Source: Tribonema minus
Lineage: Eukaryota; Sar; Xanthophyceae; Tribonematales; Tribonemataceae
Assembly (NCBI GenBank): GCA_017506865.1
Contig: JAFCMP010000031.1
Coordinates: 310,001 to 374,000, forward strand
Length of the DNA: 64,000 bases
Direction of reading: 5' to 3'
Every line of letters begins with the position of its first letter. The stretch's first letter is position 1. A program made the translations under genes and the position numbers. This document shows, piece by piece, positions 48,149 through 59,362 of this stretch. The notes beneath the pieces are model-generated. The model was not told the origin of the DNA. It did no database searches and was given only the letters and a program-made list of their open reading frames with translations.

Positions 48149-48509
48149 TAGTTATCCGCCTGCAAGTGCAGTGCTTATCGTGCGTGTCACTTTTGTGCTG
48201 CTGCTGCCGCGATCAAGGGTAATACTATGTTGGGTCCCAAGATAGTGTCCAGATGTGAGGTGCTGTGGCAGCAAATGCGGTGTACGGCGGCAAGTGCTGG
48301 TGAAGGCAGCGCAGGTCCGATGTTTGTACTTGTGAATCAGCACAAGGCATCATTGTGCAAACTCAAATGACATGTACAGTGTCATGTTTGGCCATGTGTG
48401 GAAGGTGGCCGGCCTGCATAATTGTAGAGTTCAAACATGGCCAAACACGGCCGCGCCGGCCACAACAGCAGGTGGCAGTATTGCTAAAGCAACAGATCCT
48501 ATGGGCTCT
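48149..48509. other. Convergent intergenic spacer with inverted repeat
   Basis: Between the OTU stop and the membrane-protein stop. GTTTGGCCATG (about 48384) and CATGGCCAAAC (about 48436) can pair as a stem, with GGCCGGC flanks also nearly complementary. It may be a 3'-end structure; nothing else stands out. Confidence 0.4.
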
Positions 48510-51500
48510 TTACGCCTGGGGCGGCGGCTGCGGCGGCATGGGCAGTCCGTCTTCGCTGTGCTGCAATTTCCAGCTCCTGCTTGTGGAGCCGTGCGGCAGC
48601 GGCGGCTCAATCTCCAGAGGCCGTGGCCGCGCCGTCACCGACGCGTGGCGTAACATGGACGCAAGCATGACCGCGGTGCCCGCCGTGGCCAGCGCAATAT
48701 TAAACCACAGCAGACCGTAGGCGACGGGATCGTAGACCGCAACGAAGCGCAGCGACACGAGGCCCACGATGGAATAATCTCCGAAGCCGCTAGCCTGCGC
48801 GCTGACCCACGTCATCTGGCTGACGCCACCGTCGGCATTGCCGGCGCGCGCCGCCTGTTCGGACGCCAGCAGCAGGACAGGCGGCAGTAGGACTGCGGAC
48901 GCGCAGATGAGCGCCGTCACAGCGTGTGCCGCCAGCACCCCGACGCGGCGCCCAAATGCCGCGCGGCTGAGCACGCGTAGCAGGTCCTTGCGCCCTGTAT
49001 ACGTCGCCAGCAGCGCCACGATTGTGAAGACAACGTTGACCAGGGCGCCGTAGAGTGCGGTCGTCGTGTCGGTGACTGCGAGCTCTGCCGCAACGCGCTG
49101 AGCCAGCAGCGTTTCCGCCATCTGCACCACCGTCTCCACACCCGCCTGCAGTGACGGCCCCGTGGCGCGTCCGTAGCTCACAATGCTTGTGCCTGCTTTG
49201 GTGATGGTGTCGGACCGCGTCATGTTGCCCCAGCTGGCCTGCGCAGGGAGACAAGAACATTAGGTCATTCTTGTGTTGCAAGACTCTCCCCTCAGGTCAA
49301 GGTACATGTGACTACTAGACAGAACGCGGGCTCTGTGTCAACACAACAAAAATGCTTTCACTTCACTCCTGAAATTCTTGACCTGAACTCTATGCATTAC
49401 AAAACAGCATTTAAATTACAATAAATGAAATGAGGAGAGAATTATTGTGGGCAATCCCAGGATACTACAAGGCGCAACATCAATGCAATGATCGAGTTGA
49501 AGATTGCACAACCATTTGACCGAACATCAACAGTTCGCTTCAGCTCGCTCTGCGGATGATGGTGCAACCTTCAAACTTCAAATTGGACAAAGTTGACTGG
49601 AGGCGTTACTGTCATTGAAGTATAACTTCAAATTTAACATCAACTGTCCCGCTCAATATCGACCATCATCTTCAATTTGAAGTTTGAAGGTTGCACCATC
49701 GTCTGCAGAGCGAGCTGAAGCGAACTGTTGATGTTCGGTCAAGTGGTTGTGCATCTTCAACTCGATCATTGAATAAATGTTCTGTGGTGCCTTCTAGTAT
49801 CCGGGGATTTCCCCCAATGATTCTCTCCTAATCATTGCAATCTCAGCCTCTTCGAATGCTCACCTGCATAAAAGTCCCCAGCATGGCTGGTCCGGAAAGC
49901 GCCGGCGGCCTCGCCGCCACAGTGACTGCCGCAGTGCGAGCCGGCGACAGCGGTTCTGAGATCTTGCCCCAGCCGAGGCGCTCCCACGTGGCGCAGTCAT
50001 TGGCCGGCAGCACGGCCCCGGAGTCATCGGGTGCCTGCACGTAGGGGACGGCGGTGATTCCATATGGGTGGGCGCCGCCACCGCCACACCATGGCAGATC
50101 CTCAGCCGCGCCGGAGGACGCCAGGGATGCCAGCACCAGCAAGGATGTCGCGGCCAGCGGGCGGACCTGCGATTCTTCGCCATCCATGTAGTAGTGCCCG
50201 TGATGATCGGCGTCGGGACCGGACAATCGCATCTCCGTGATGTCGAGCGCCACGATGCTGGCGCGTCGCAGGGTGAGCACCACGTTGCCGAGATCAGCCT
50301 TTGTGAGGTCCCCAATGTCGTCAGGCCAGCACTGATCCACGGTCGTGCATTCGAATGCCTGTTCTTTGTTTACGACGGAGTCGCCGCATGTAAGCCTGCG
50401 GCCAATTTGGCACATGGAGGGGTCGGACCATCCACCCCAGCTAGAAAAGATCTGCTGCCCAGACTGATCACGAGCCTTGAACGTGTACTCACCACTATTG
50501 CTATCGGGGTGCTTTGCGAGCACTACCGGGGGGAATTGCAGGTACGCCTGCACCAGATACGAGTTGAATATATAGGTACGTGTCGAGATGCAGTCAGCAG
50601 ACTGGTTCCACCCCTGGGCGTCCATCCAGGGGTGCACAAAAGTGACGATCGTGACGCAGGCACCGTCCGCAGTTATATAGTTGCCCGCGCGCAGCCCACT
50701 CCAGGAGCTGTTGCCAAGAGCCGTTAACGACCGCGCTAACGCGCCAAACTCCATGAGGATGGGGCTGGCGTCTACAACGGTGGCGTCGTCCGCCATCTCC
50801 CACGTCACTTGCTGGACCGTGACGGTTGAGCGCGCCAAGGGGGAGAGTGCGCTGGTGAGCGGCGTCGCGATGCCAGCAGCGCTGGTGCTCAGGAACCCTG
50901 TCGACACTCCTGCACGTGTCAACACCAGCACGGGAGACCAAGAACCGTTTCGGTCTGAAGATGCATCATGGCAGGCAACAGAACACGTGGCATGCCACTG
51001 GACGATGAGCACGAACGAGTGTGGTGGACGTGACAAGTTGATGTCGGTGAGTGCCGTCACAGTAACTTACTTGAGGGCTCAAACTGTTGTACAGCCTTCT
51101 CATATGAGAGGCAGGGCCGCGTGCATCCGCTCGTCACCTGTGAGGGTGTTCGCAAAGCGGGCGTAGCCCATCGCAAGGGTGCCGGCAACCGTCGGCGCAG
51201 GCTGAGCATCCGCCGCAGCGTCCGCCGGTGGGCTGATGTAGGCCAAGTCCACCACCACGTCACAATTTTCGTTGACGCACAAGAAGAGGTCCACCTGCTC
51301 GTCATTTTAAGATTCAATCAAGCGATTGCACTGTCAGAGCTCACGATGATAGCTGACTGGGAAGAGGGCAAGCAAGTGTCCGACTGAGTCAGTGGCGATC
51401 ACGTCATTATATGCCACGCGCTGCCTGCACCATTATATGAACGAGAAAGAGCGGCAATTACCATGATATAACATAGTTCTGTCTCAGCATCATCGCGCTG

Positions 51501-52107
51501 TGCTGCAGCGCACGGCAGAACGTGGCACACTTTCGAGCAATGATTGTTGCCTGCAATATGTACCAAGTATAATGATATTCTTCATGTACCAAAAAGGTCA
51601 TGAGTCATTTGATTATTACATTACTACATTCAATACGCAGTCAAATTTGACCAACCAATAGCTGATGAACAGTGTGACTGCTCCTGTTACTGTGACAGCT
51701 GCATTCGTTCGTCGACCCCCACATGCTCTCACCTGTCCCGTGCCGGCAATCTCCTTGTTGACATCCGCTAGTGATGTCGCCCTTGAGATGTCCATGGTGA
51801 AGTCGGCCACAATGCCTGGCACGTTGGGCTCCGTGCTGTAGGCGAAGCCATCGGGCTGGAAGCCCCGGAAGCGCCCTGCCATCAATAGGCCTGCCGCACT
51901 CCGCATTGGCGGGAATGTTGACCCCACCAAGTTACACATATTCGCCTGCTGTCCGCTAATCATCGCGTCGCCGCACGCTAGCTGTGAATCCGCTAAACTC
52001 TCATCCCACCTCATCTGTAGCCTCTCGATGATGACCTGCTGAGCATTCGACGCAGCCGCAACGTGCATCAGTGAAGCCAATTCAACAGCTGCGGCCAGTC
52101 TGCGCAT
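48510..52107 (-). CDS. Large secretory-pathway multi-pass membrane protein, unknown family
   Basis: Four exons on the minus strand: 52107-51733, 51294-51138, 50954-49864, 49238-48510. They total 2352 nt, in frame across all three junctions, giving 783 aa. The N-terminus (MRRLAAAVELASLMHVAAASNA) is a weak signal peptide. About 500 residues of predicted lumenal or extracellular chain follow, with scattered Cys (CVNENCDV, CTTVDQCW, LPWCGGG) and N-glycosylation sites (NGSW, NSSW). The last exon has at least three hydrophobic helices (NVVFTIVALLATY, AVTALICASAVLLPPVLLLA, LLWFNIALATAGTAVMLASM) and a Pro-rich cytoplasmic-type tail. No enzyme or transporter motif was recognised. Plausibly a cell-surface protein; function unknown. 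Confidence 0.75.
49433..49830. mobile_element. Foldback/MITE-like palindromic element in an intron
   Basis: About 400 bp with arms of about 160-190 bp that are reverse complements: TTCAACTCGATCATTG on the right mirrors CAATGATCGAGTTGAA on the left, and CGAACATCAACAGTTCGCTT mirrors its right-arm partner. Termini are AGGAGAGAAT / ATTCTCTCCT. It lies wholly within the last intron (49239-49863) of the minus-strand membrane-protein gene, in AT-rich DNA. I found no certain target duplication, so the class is unresolved. Confidence 0.8.
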
Positions 52108-52560
52108 GGCGCTGCCACACTGCCACAGTTAAGCTAGCCGAGACTGAGGCTCTGAGAGTGACTGAGAGTCTGAGAGTCTGAGAGTCTCGGAGTGACTGAG
52201 TGAGTCTGAGACCAGGGTTGGCACGCTAGGCCCTAGCGGGGTCGCTGACACCTCATTAGCCCTAAGCACGTACTAGTAATTAGGGGTCATTTCATTAGGC
52301 CTAATTTGGGGCTGCTGAGAAAAAATCAGCAAAGATGCATGCAGGGCATGACAGCTGAAACAAAACTGACCATGAAAGCCTTAATTTGCATGTAATTCTT
52401 GAATGACGATGTTATATGAATAAGCCACGCTCAAACACCCCCTCGTCAGCTACAAACTTCATCGAGGGTGCCGATGATGACTGTGATAATGGCCCAAGGG
52501 GGGCGCTGCAAGTCACGGTCGTGCGGCCTTGCGTGAAAGACTCGAATGCTGCTAGCTGAG
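52108..52560. promoter_or_regulatory. Upstream region of the membrane-protein gene with CTGAGAGT repeats
   Basis: About 450 bp between the 783-aa gene's ATG and the LTR retrotransposon. At 52147-52211 GAGTCTGAGAGT/GAGTGACTGAG units repeat about six times in the probable promoter or 5' UTR. Then come TTAGGCCTAA-type palindromes (near 52293) and AT-rich DNA. The retrotransposon inserted upstream of this gene. Confidence 0.5.
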
Positions 52561-52637
52561 TGATACAAGTTCTCTGTTTTATGCTACAAGTAGCATGAAA
52601 TGCCAGGAGCTCTGGAAGGGGGAGACCGTTCTCTGGA
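52561..52637 (+). repeat. Left LTR, start (end not resolved)
   Basis: These 77 bases match the right LTR exactly, and the LTR continues to the right. Its 3' end and a tRNA-complementary site somewhere before about 53670 could not be fixed without the full right LTR. Confidence 0.9.
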
Positions 52638-53673
52638 CCGGTACTTCAACTTCAAGCCCTGTGCCAGCAACTAGGAGGAAGGCTTTTTTTTGCTTCAACA
52701 ACAAGTGCTCAAGGCACCTACAAGGCAAGCAACAAGAGGCCATCCTGGCTGGGAGACAGCAAGACCTCTGGAGCTGAGCCATATCCATTGGGCTCACTCT
52801 CCTTCTTCAGTCATGTCTACACAGGTGTGTGTTTGTTTGCCCCACTGATGTTTGCCCTGCAAGTTGGTTGCACTTTGATGTCACTAGCAGCTCAGCAGCT
52901 CTATTGCTCAAGAACATAGACTCCAGGCTGCTTTGCTGTATCATGGCTCAGCTCCACTTGCCGGCGACAACATCGGTGCTAGACTTTGAAGACTCTGTCG
53001 ATTACTCCGACACAGTTTAATGCCGTGCACTTAGGCCACGAAGGTGTTCTGAAGTACTGCGTCCGCGACGGGGTCGCGCTGGCGGTGCAACAGACACATA
53101 GGGACGCTGCTATGTACTTAGACTGCCCAGCGTCTATCAGTTGCTCGCATGCTATGGCAAGTCCGTGCTGTTTAGTCCTGCAGACGACAGCATGCGATCA
53201 ACGAAGCTCACGGTGTTTCCCTTCCAGCACACGGCTGCTAGGCACAACTGGCTGTACTGTCAGACTAGGTGCTCCAGCTACTTTGAGGAATCCGTGAGCA
53301 TGGACACGCAACCATGCAACAGCGTTTTCCGTCAGTTAGTGTGAGCGCCGCTAACTGATTCGTGCACCTCGGCACAATGTTGCGTGCAGCGTGAAAACTC
53401 ATGTATGCAACGGGACTGATCACCCCGACGCATTTTGAGTTGACAATGTGGAGTTGTCCACACGCTGGCTAGACTCGCCTAGGCCGACCCTGGCACGCTT
53501 TTTCAAGTGGAAAGGGGAATTATCGGCTTCTGCATAACCTCTGAGCAGATTGCATAAACTTTGAGCACTTTGAAAATCTTGAGCGCTCTGGCACGCCGTC
53601 GACGCGCACATTTTGAGCGTTTGCCCGCTCTACACAGAAGTGCGTACTAGCGACGAGTTGCCAACTTTGTCGT

Positions 53674-54325
53674 GTGTCTCAGGGAGGAAGTGCTATCCAC
53701 ACTGGCAACGCCGAACAGCCTGCGACGGCCTTAGCCTCCGTTGGGGAAACGGGTGGCGCGGGAACCGGCGGTGAGAGTAGCGGTGGCGGTGCGGATCCGC
53801 AGGCACAGCCCCCCCCTGTGCACCCTGTGTCGGCGCCTCCTGCCGATCAGGGCGGCATGTCGGCTGCGGTCGCCTCGACCCCTGCGAGCGCTGGGACTGC
53901 ACCGACTGCCACTCCGCCTGTCACTGCCGCTCAAGCTCAAGGTCCCCCGCGTCCTCCAGAAACCTGCCGGTCGCGACATCCGCCGCACCTGCCCCGGCTT
54001 CCGGTGATGGTCGAGAGCAGATGGACGACATTGTTCGAGGACTTCGCGCTGCTCTCCCCGCTATTAGCGACGAGGCTCTGCGCCGTGCTGCAGAGCGCGT
54101 GAGCGCTTCGGTGCGTCCAGCTACTAGCACCACTGCTAGCCTCGACCCAGCCATCCTCTTCAGCGCCGGCACCGCTGCAACTCCACGCGCCGCCGCCGTC
54201 CCCCCGACCTCTTCTGACGACGTTGAGCGCGTCGCCCGCGGCATCGAGGTCGAGCTTGGCCAGCGCATTACCCAAGATGACGCTGCTCGTGACAAAGCCA
54301 AGCGCGACACTCTAGCCGCGGACGA
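53674..54325 (+). pseudogene. Gag N-terminal region, frameshifted
   Basis: Pro/Ala/Gly-rich Gag head. The frame from 53674 opens at a GTG preceded by TCAG rather than an ATG, so a spliced leader or upstream start is possible. It breaks at about 53942, where a C-run is one base shorter than in the inverted copy at 54316-54807. After the break the Gag sequence continues in another frame from 54021 (MDDIVRGLRAALPAIS). The inverted copy retains the uninterrupted frame, so this copy carries a one-base deletion (or a homopolymer sequencing error). Confidence 0.7.
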
Positions 54326-54807
54326 CGCGCTCAACGTCGTCAGAAGAGGTCGGGGGGACGGCGGCGGCGCGTGGAGTTGCAGCGGTGCCGGCGCTGAAGA
54401 GGATGGCTGGGTCGAGGCTAGCAGTGGTGCTAGTAGCTGGACGCACCGAAGCGCTCACGCGCTCTGCAGCACGGCGCAGAGCCTCGTCGCTAATAGCGGG
54501 GAGAGCAGCGCGAAGTCCTCGAACAATGTCGTCCATCTGCTCTCGACCATCACCGGAAGCCGGGGCAGGTGCGGCGGATGTCGCGACCGGCAGATTTCCG
54601 GAGGACGCGGGGGGACCTTGAGCTTGAGCGGCAGTGACAGGCGGAGTGGCAGTCGGTGCAGTCCCAGCGCTCGCAGGGGTCGAGGCGACCGCAGCCGACA
54701 TGCCGCCCTGATCGGCAGGAGGCGCCGACACAGGGTGCACAGGGGGGGGCTGTGCCTGCGGATCCGCACCGCCACCGCTACTCTCACCGCCGGTTCCCGC
54801 GCCACCC
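53751..54807. repeat. Inverted duplication of about 490 bp inside gag
   Basis: 53751-54242 reappears reverse-complemented at about 54316-54807 with a few substitutions and a 1-bp indel. The turn-around point lies at CCGCGG palindromes. A direct repeat of about 39 bp starting CTCGTGACAAAGCCAAGCGC occurs before (about 54286) and after (54808) the inverted arm. This is the signature of a double template switch, in reverse transcription or replication. Confidence 0.9.
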
Positions 54808-57800
54808 TCGTGACAAAGCCAAGCGCGACACTCTAGCCGCGGACGCCAAGATCAAGGAGCTGTACGAGGAGCGCGAGCGGCGTCCTCTGCCTACTGCCCA
54901 CGCCACGCCCCTGCAGCTAGCCATCGAGGCCGAAGCTGACGCCGACTGGCGCTCGCGCATCGAGGCGGAGCGTCACCGCCGCGCCCTGCGCGCATCGGAC
55001 CTGCGGCGTCACGCGGACCGCGTCGAGCGGTACCGCCGCATTCGAGATTACTTTGATGCGGCGCGCCGCGCCGGACCGGCGGCGCTGGCGCACTTTGTCA
55101 ACTTCACCGCGCCGACGCTCTTCACCGAAGCTGCCCAGCGCACCCAAGAGGAGCAGCTTCGCGCAATGCCCGTGGGCTATCCCGGGGCGGACCTACTCGC
55201 GCCCACCGCTAGCCACAGCTATGCCCCCGCGCCTACTAGCAGTAGCGGCCTTTTCGCCAACGTCATCAACCCCGCGCGCGCGCCGTTCGAGGGCGCAGCG
55301 CCACTCGCCGCGCCTGCAGCTGCCGCCACTGCGAGCTCTAGCCACCATGAAGACGTGAGCTGGCAGAAGTTCTTCAACCCTACGGCGCTCCCCATTCCCT
55401 TCCGCCCCGGCGCAACCGAGACGACGCGCCGCCATTTCGAGCAGGCGGCCCACTACAACAGTGTCCCCTACGACAAGTGGGACTTCGCTCTGCGCCGTTG
55501 CCTGACCGCGGATCAGCAAGACCAGCTCATCATCGCGCACAAGGACCCTGTTACGGGACTGGAGCGCGTTCAGGGCTGCGGTTCCATGAACTACGAGGAG
55601 CTTTGGGCGGCGATCGCCAAGCGCTTCGACAACGCAGCTCACCGCGCCGAGGCGATGATGGAGATCACTGACCTCGTCTGGCAGCCAGACTGGACGCCAC
55701 GCCAGTTTGCCGACGAGCTACTCCATGCTGCGGAGCGCGCCGGACCCGAGGGCGCGGTCGTCGACGTCACCATGCTCAAGACGCACTTCTCCAACCGCAT
55801 GACGCAGCCCCTTCGCCAAGACTTCCGCAAGGAGCGCCTTATACTTGAAGACTGGAACGCCATGGTCGACCGCACCGAGGACTTTTACAAAGCCATGCGT
55901 CCCCAACAGCTCGCAGACTTCAAGCGCAACCTCAAAGAGGCAGCTGAGCGGCAGGGCATGGCGCTCGCTATCGTCAACGAGGGCGCCAAGGCCAAGACTA
56001 GCGCCATGCGCGGCAGCGCCGCTATGGACACTTCGGACGAGGGCCACCCTAGGGCTGCGGCGATGGCTCCCGCCAAGCCTGCCAAGCAGCCGGCCAAGCC
56101 CAAGAGCGACAAGGCCAGGGCTTCCAGCAGCGACGAGTGCTTCGGGTGCCACAAGCACTTTGGTGGAGAGAACAAGCTCCGGGAGCACTGCCAAGAGTGC
56201 CCGGAATGGTACGAGCACCGCATCGAGCGCCTGAAGGCCGCCAAGAGGCCCCACGACAAGCTGGAGAAGCGCCGCGACGAGCTGCGCGCCAAGCGCGCCA
56301 AGACAAGTGAGTGTTCGCTCACCGCTTTCCACACCTTGCCTAGTGCACTCATGGATGTTGACGCGCCAGTGCAACTCGGGCACAGCGGTCATTGCACTAG
56401 CTCCACGCAAGATGTGCTAGAAGCGCTAGATGTGCAACCAGCGGCGACTGAGGCCGGCACACAAGTCACTACACGCATGCTTGACAAGACCGTTGGCACT
56501 TGCATGTTAGCCACGTTCTTGTATGCGCATAGTGAGCCAGCAGTACGCGCACTTGACACCAGCGCACCATTGACTGCTCCAGATGCCAGTGACGCTCCAG
56601 CAGTATGCGCACTTGACACTAGCGCACCTTTGACTGTTCTGGGCACCAGTGACACGACCAGTTGCGCGCCGCTTGCAGCGCAAGATGTCACTCATGATGT
56701 TGCCACTCCGCAGCCAGGTAAGACCGACGTTTCTGACTCTGACCCCAGATGCGTTGCACCTGCTTCCACCACTTCGCCCGTGTCATATCCGCAGACTAAG
56801 GAGGCGTCTGATGCCGACGCGGGGCGTTCGGACAGAAGGCGGCTGCGGGTGGCAGAGTTGTGCTGTGGAATAGGGGGTGTACATAGGGGGTTGCAGGAAT
56901 TCGCACGTGCAGCAGACGTTGACGTGCAGGTGGTCTTAGCGGTAGACAACTGCAAGCGTACATGTGAGGAGTACAGCAAACTCTTCCCTGACACCGAGGT
57001 CATATGTGCAGATGTATCTAGCCCCCAAGTTCGCGAGAGGCTCAAGCACCTCAAGCCAGACGCGATTTGGAATACATCTTCTTGTGTTGAGTTTTCCCCT
57101 GCGGGAATGGGGATTGAAGGCGATGCAGCACGCACGCTTGTACATGTTGCAGAGATTGCTGCCGATTGCCTGCCAGCTCTAGTCATCAACGAAAACGTGC
57201 CTAGGATGCTCCTATCAAGCTCATGGCGTGACTTCTGCCGCGTCGTGGGTACAAAGGGGTACTCCACCTATGAGGTGCAGTTTCGTGGGACCGACGTTAA
57301 TGGTGCATCTTCACGCGAGCGCGTCTATACTGTGTCAGCTGCAAATGCTGCTCGGTTGCCTGAACGATTTGCACGCTTGAATGCAATTCTCAATGAGCGC
57401 TTTCGCACCAGCAAGCCACGTACGGTCCGTGAACATCTTGGTTGCTCCCATGACACGATTTATTGGGACCCGAGGCAACCCACGACGCAAGGCGTGCTGT
57501 CTACTGACATGCCGCTCCCTAGCCCTGTTACTCGCCAGCCTGGGCGGGGCCCCTCCTCGTCTTATCAGCCACGTGAGAAAGACGCAGGACCAGTTAATAA
57601 GGCCCTTGTCTTGACTGTTGATCAGGTCATGAACTTGCTGGGCTACTTTGAGCCACATCCTTCCGGGACTGTCACTCAGATGAAGCGCTGGGCTGCAAAC
57701 TTAGTGCAACCCAATTGCGTGTCAGCGCTCATGCTTGCCTTGCACGCGGTTGCTGCCTTGCCGGAGGAATGGCCAAGCCCTCGCGATGCTACTGGCGTCT

Positions 57801-59362
57801 TACCAGGTGAGGTTGTAGTGCATGATCGCACTTCTCCCCCGCCAGAATGGATGGTAGACTCCAGCCCTGATCTGCCTGTAATACTGCGCCTAGCTAGTAC
57901 TTGCGTGCGGAACTTCCAGCGTTTTACACGCAATATAGGCCAAGCCATACTTGCATCATTTCGGCCTGGAAGTGATGCACCGGTTTCGCAGACGCCTTGG
58001 ACGTACGGTGAAGATGAGGAAGAGCCTTTGACTCCTCATGCTTCTCATGCGCCGCATGTCGAGACGCCACGTGCTGTTGCAATGCGAGAAATGAGCGACA
58101 CTGACAGCGATGCAGATGCTCAGCAGCCTAGTGCTAGTAGCATTGCTACCGATGTTTTCAAGGCTCAACCCAGGCGCATAGCGCGTGACAAGCCTCCCAA
58201 GATTCTACATAGGGCACGTGCAGTCGGCAGACCTAAGAAGAATGGCTTTGTGCACATGCCAATATGCACACAAGTTGGTAACGGCATACAAGAACTGGTA
58301 CTTGACGCGCTAGTGGATAACGGCGCCGAGGCCGAATTCATTAACACAGAACGCGCACACCAGTTGCCGCCGGGTTCAATTTGCCCGCTCTCCGAGGGTG
58401 ATTTTACCACGGTTGAACTTGCAGACGCCAAGAAGTCTGTGCCAATTTCAGGTGTAGTGCACGCCCAGGTGCGCTTCAAAGACACCATATTCACACACGC
58501 TTTTTACGTGGTGGACCTGCCTTACGAGGCAATCTTGGGGTCACATTTCTTTGGCAAATTTGGCTCGTCCATCACCTATGAACATGGCATGCGATTCCAC
58601 CCCGCTGGATCCGCTGGACCTGCCGTTGCCATGCATGAACAAGCTAAGTTGGGGACTCTAGACCCCCCAGCTGCCAACACGATCAAGGTGGGTGTTACAA
58701 GAGCCAAGTCTTCTCAGAGGCCCACTTTGCCTAGTCGCACTTATTTGCTGCGTACAACGTGTGACCAGGTGCTTAAAGCTGACACCGCTAAAACCATTGA
58801 AGTAGTGTCACATCCACCAGTACAGTGCACAGGCCCTGTTGAAGTGCTACTCACCCCTGACGCGCCAGAGGCGTCAGTGATGGCAAACAGGCTGGCCACC
58901 AGAGGTGCCGTTCTCATGGATACGGTGGGCTTTGTAGCACCTAACAAGCCACTAGGGATGTTAGTCGAGAACACTTCCACTGCGCCAGTGTTTGTGCCTA
59001 GAGGTGCAGTGCTAGGCGTCATTGAGGCCCCTGACATGATCTGCAGCCTAGACATTGGCAAAGAGGAGCTTGTGGCTAACTTGACAAGAATTGCGTTGAG
59101 ACACCTTGGGCAAAACGCACCAGATACACCTGCTGTAAACAGATCAAGGCCTGTGCAGCAGCCAGACCCCTCGTGTGTGCCAGAACACGACTCGCCAAGA
59201 CCAGACCCTGCCATGCGCGCTGAGGCGGAACGAGCCGCATTCAGACACAAGGTGGCAGAGGAGCACAATGCCTCGCTGGGAACTTGCACAGACGAGGAGC
59301 TACGTGAAGTGCTGTGTGACAAGAACGGGGAGATCTTCAACATCCTCAAGCAACGCGATTGA
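54808..59362 (+). CDS. Gag capsid, zinc finger, C5-cytosine DNA methyltransferase and protease polyprotein
   Basis: The open frame runs from 54656, but its first 50 codons are antisense to the inverted arm; genuine Gag resumes at 54808. Residues below count from 54656. Capsid-like segment about 230-420; C2HC zinc finger C-x2-C-x12-H-x3-C about 494-516, not the usual CCHC knuckle; methyltransferase about 730-1025: motif I VAELCCGIGG (732), motif IV SSCVEFSPAG with catalytic Cys about 810 (canonical Pro before Cys is Ser), motif VI ENV (846), motif VIII SRERVYTV, motif IX LTVDQVMNLLGY, motif X-like AANLVQPN; aspartic protease with active-site DNG (Asp 1221; usually DSG/DTG) and ILGSHFF. The methyltransferase would transfer methyl groups from S-adenosylmethionine to cytosine C5. 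Two imperfect repeats containing ALDTSAPLT precede it. The frame ends at UGA 59360-59362. Confidence 0.9.
56840..57735 (+). other. C5-cytosine methyltransferase domain
   Basis: Motifs I, IV, VI, VIII, IX and X occur in canonical order, with short spacing between VIII and IX that leaves little room for a target-recognition domain. The catalytic Cys codon is 57083-57085. It is not preceded by chromatin-reader domains as in DNMT1 or DNMT3; the compact form is Dcm-like. Confidence 0.9.

Noticed and set aside
52829..53344. Short ORFs between the left LTR start and gag
   Set aside because: Overlapping short frames with no similarity to retroelement proteins; probably LTR and leader sequence.
54312..54805. 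Minus-strand Gag-like ORFs as separate genes
   Set aside because: They are the inverted arm of the duplicated gag segment, not an independent gene.
54656..54807. Start of the long gag-methyltransferase ORF at 54656
   Set aside because: The first 50 codons are antisense of the inverted gag arm. The Arg/Pro/His-rich translation has no relation to Gag, so the ATG there is accidental even if usable.
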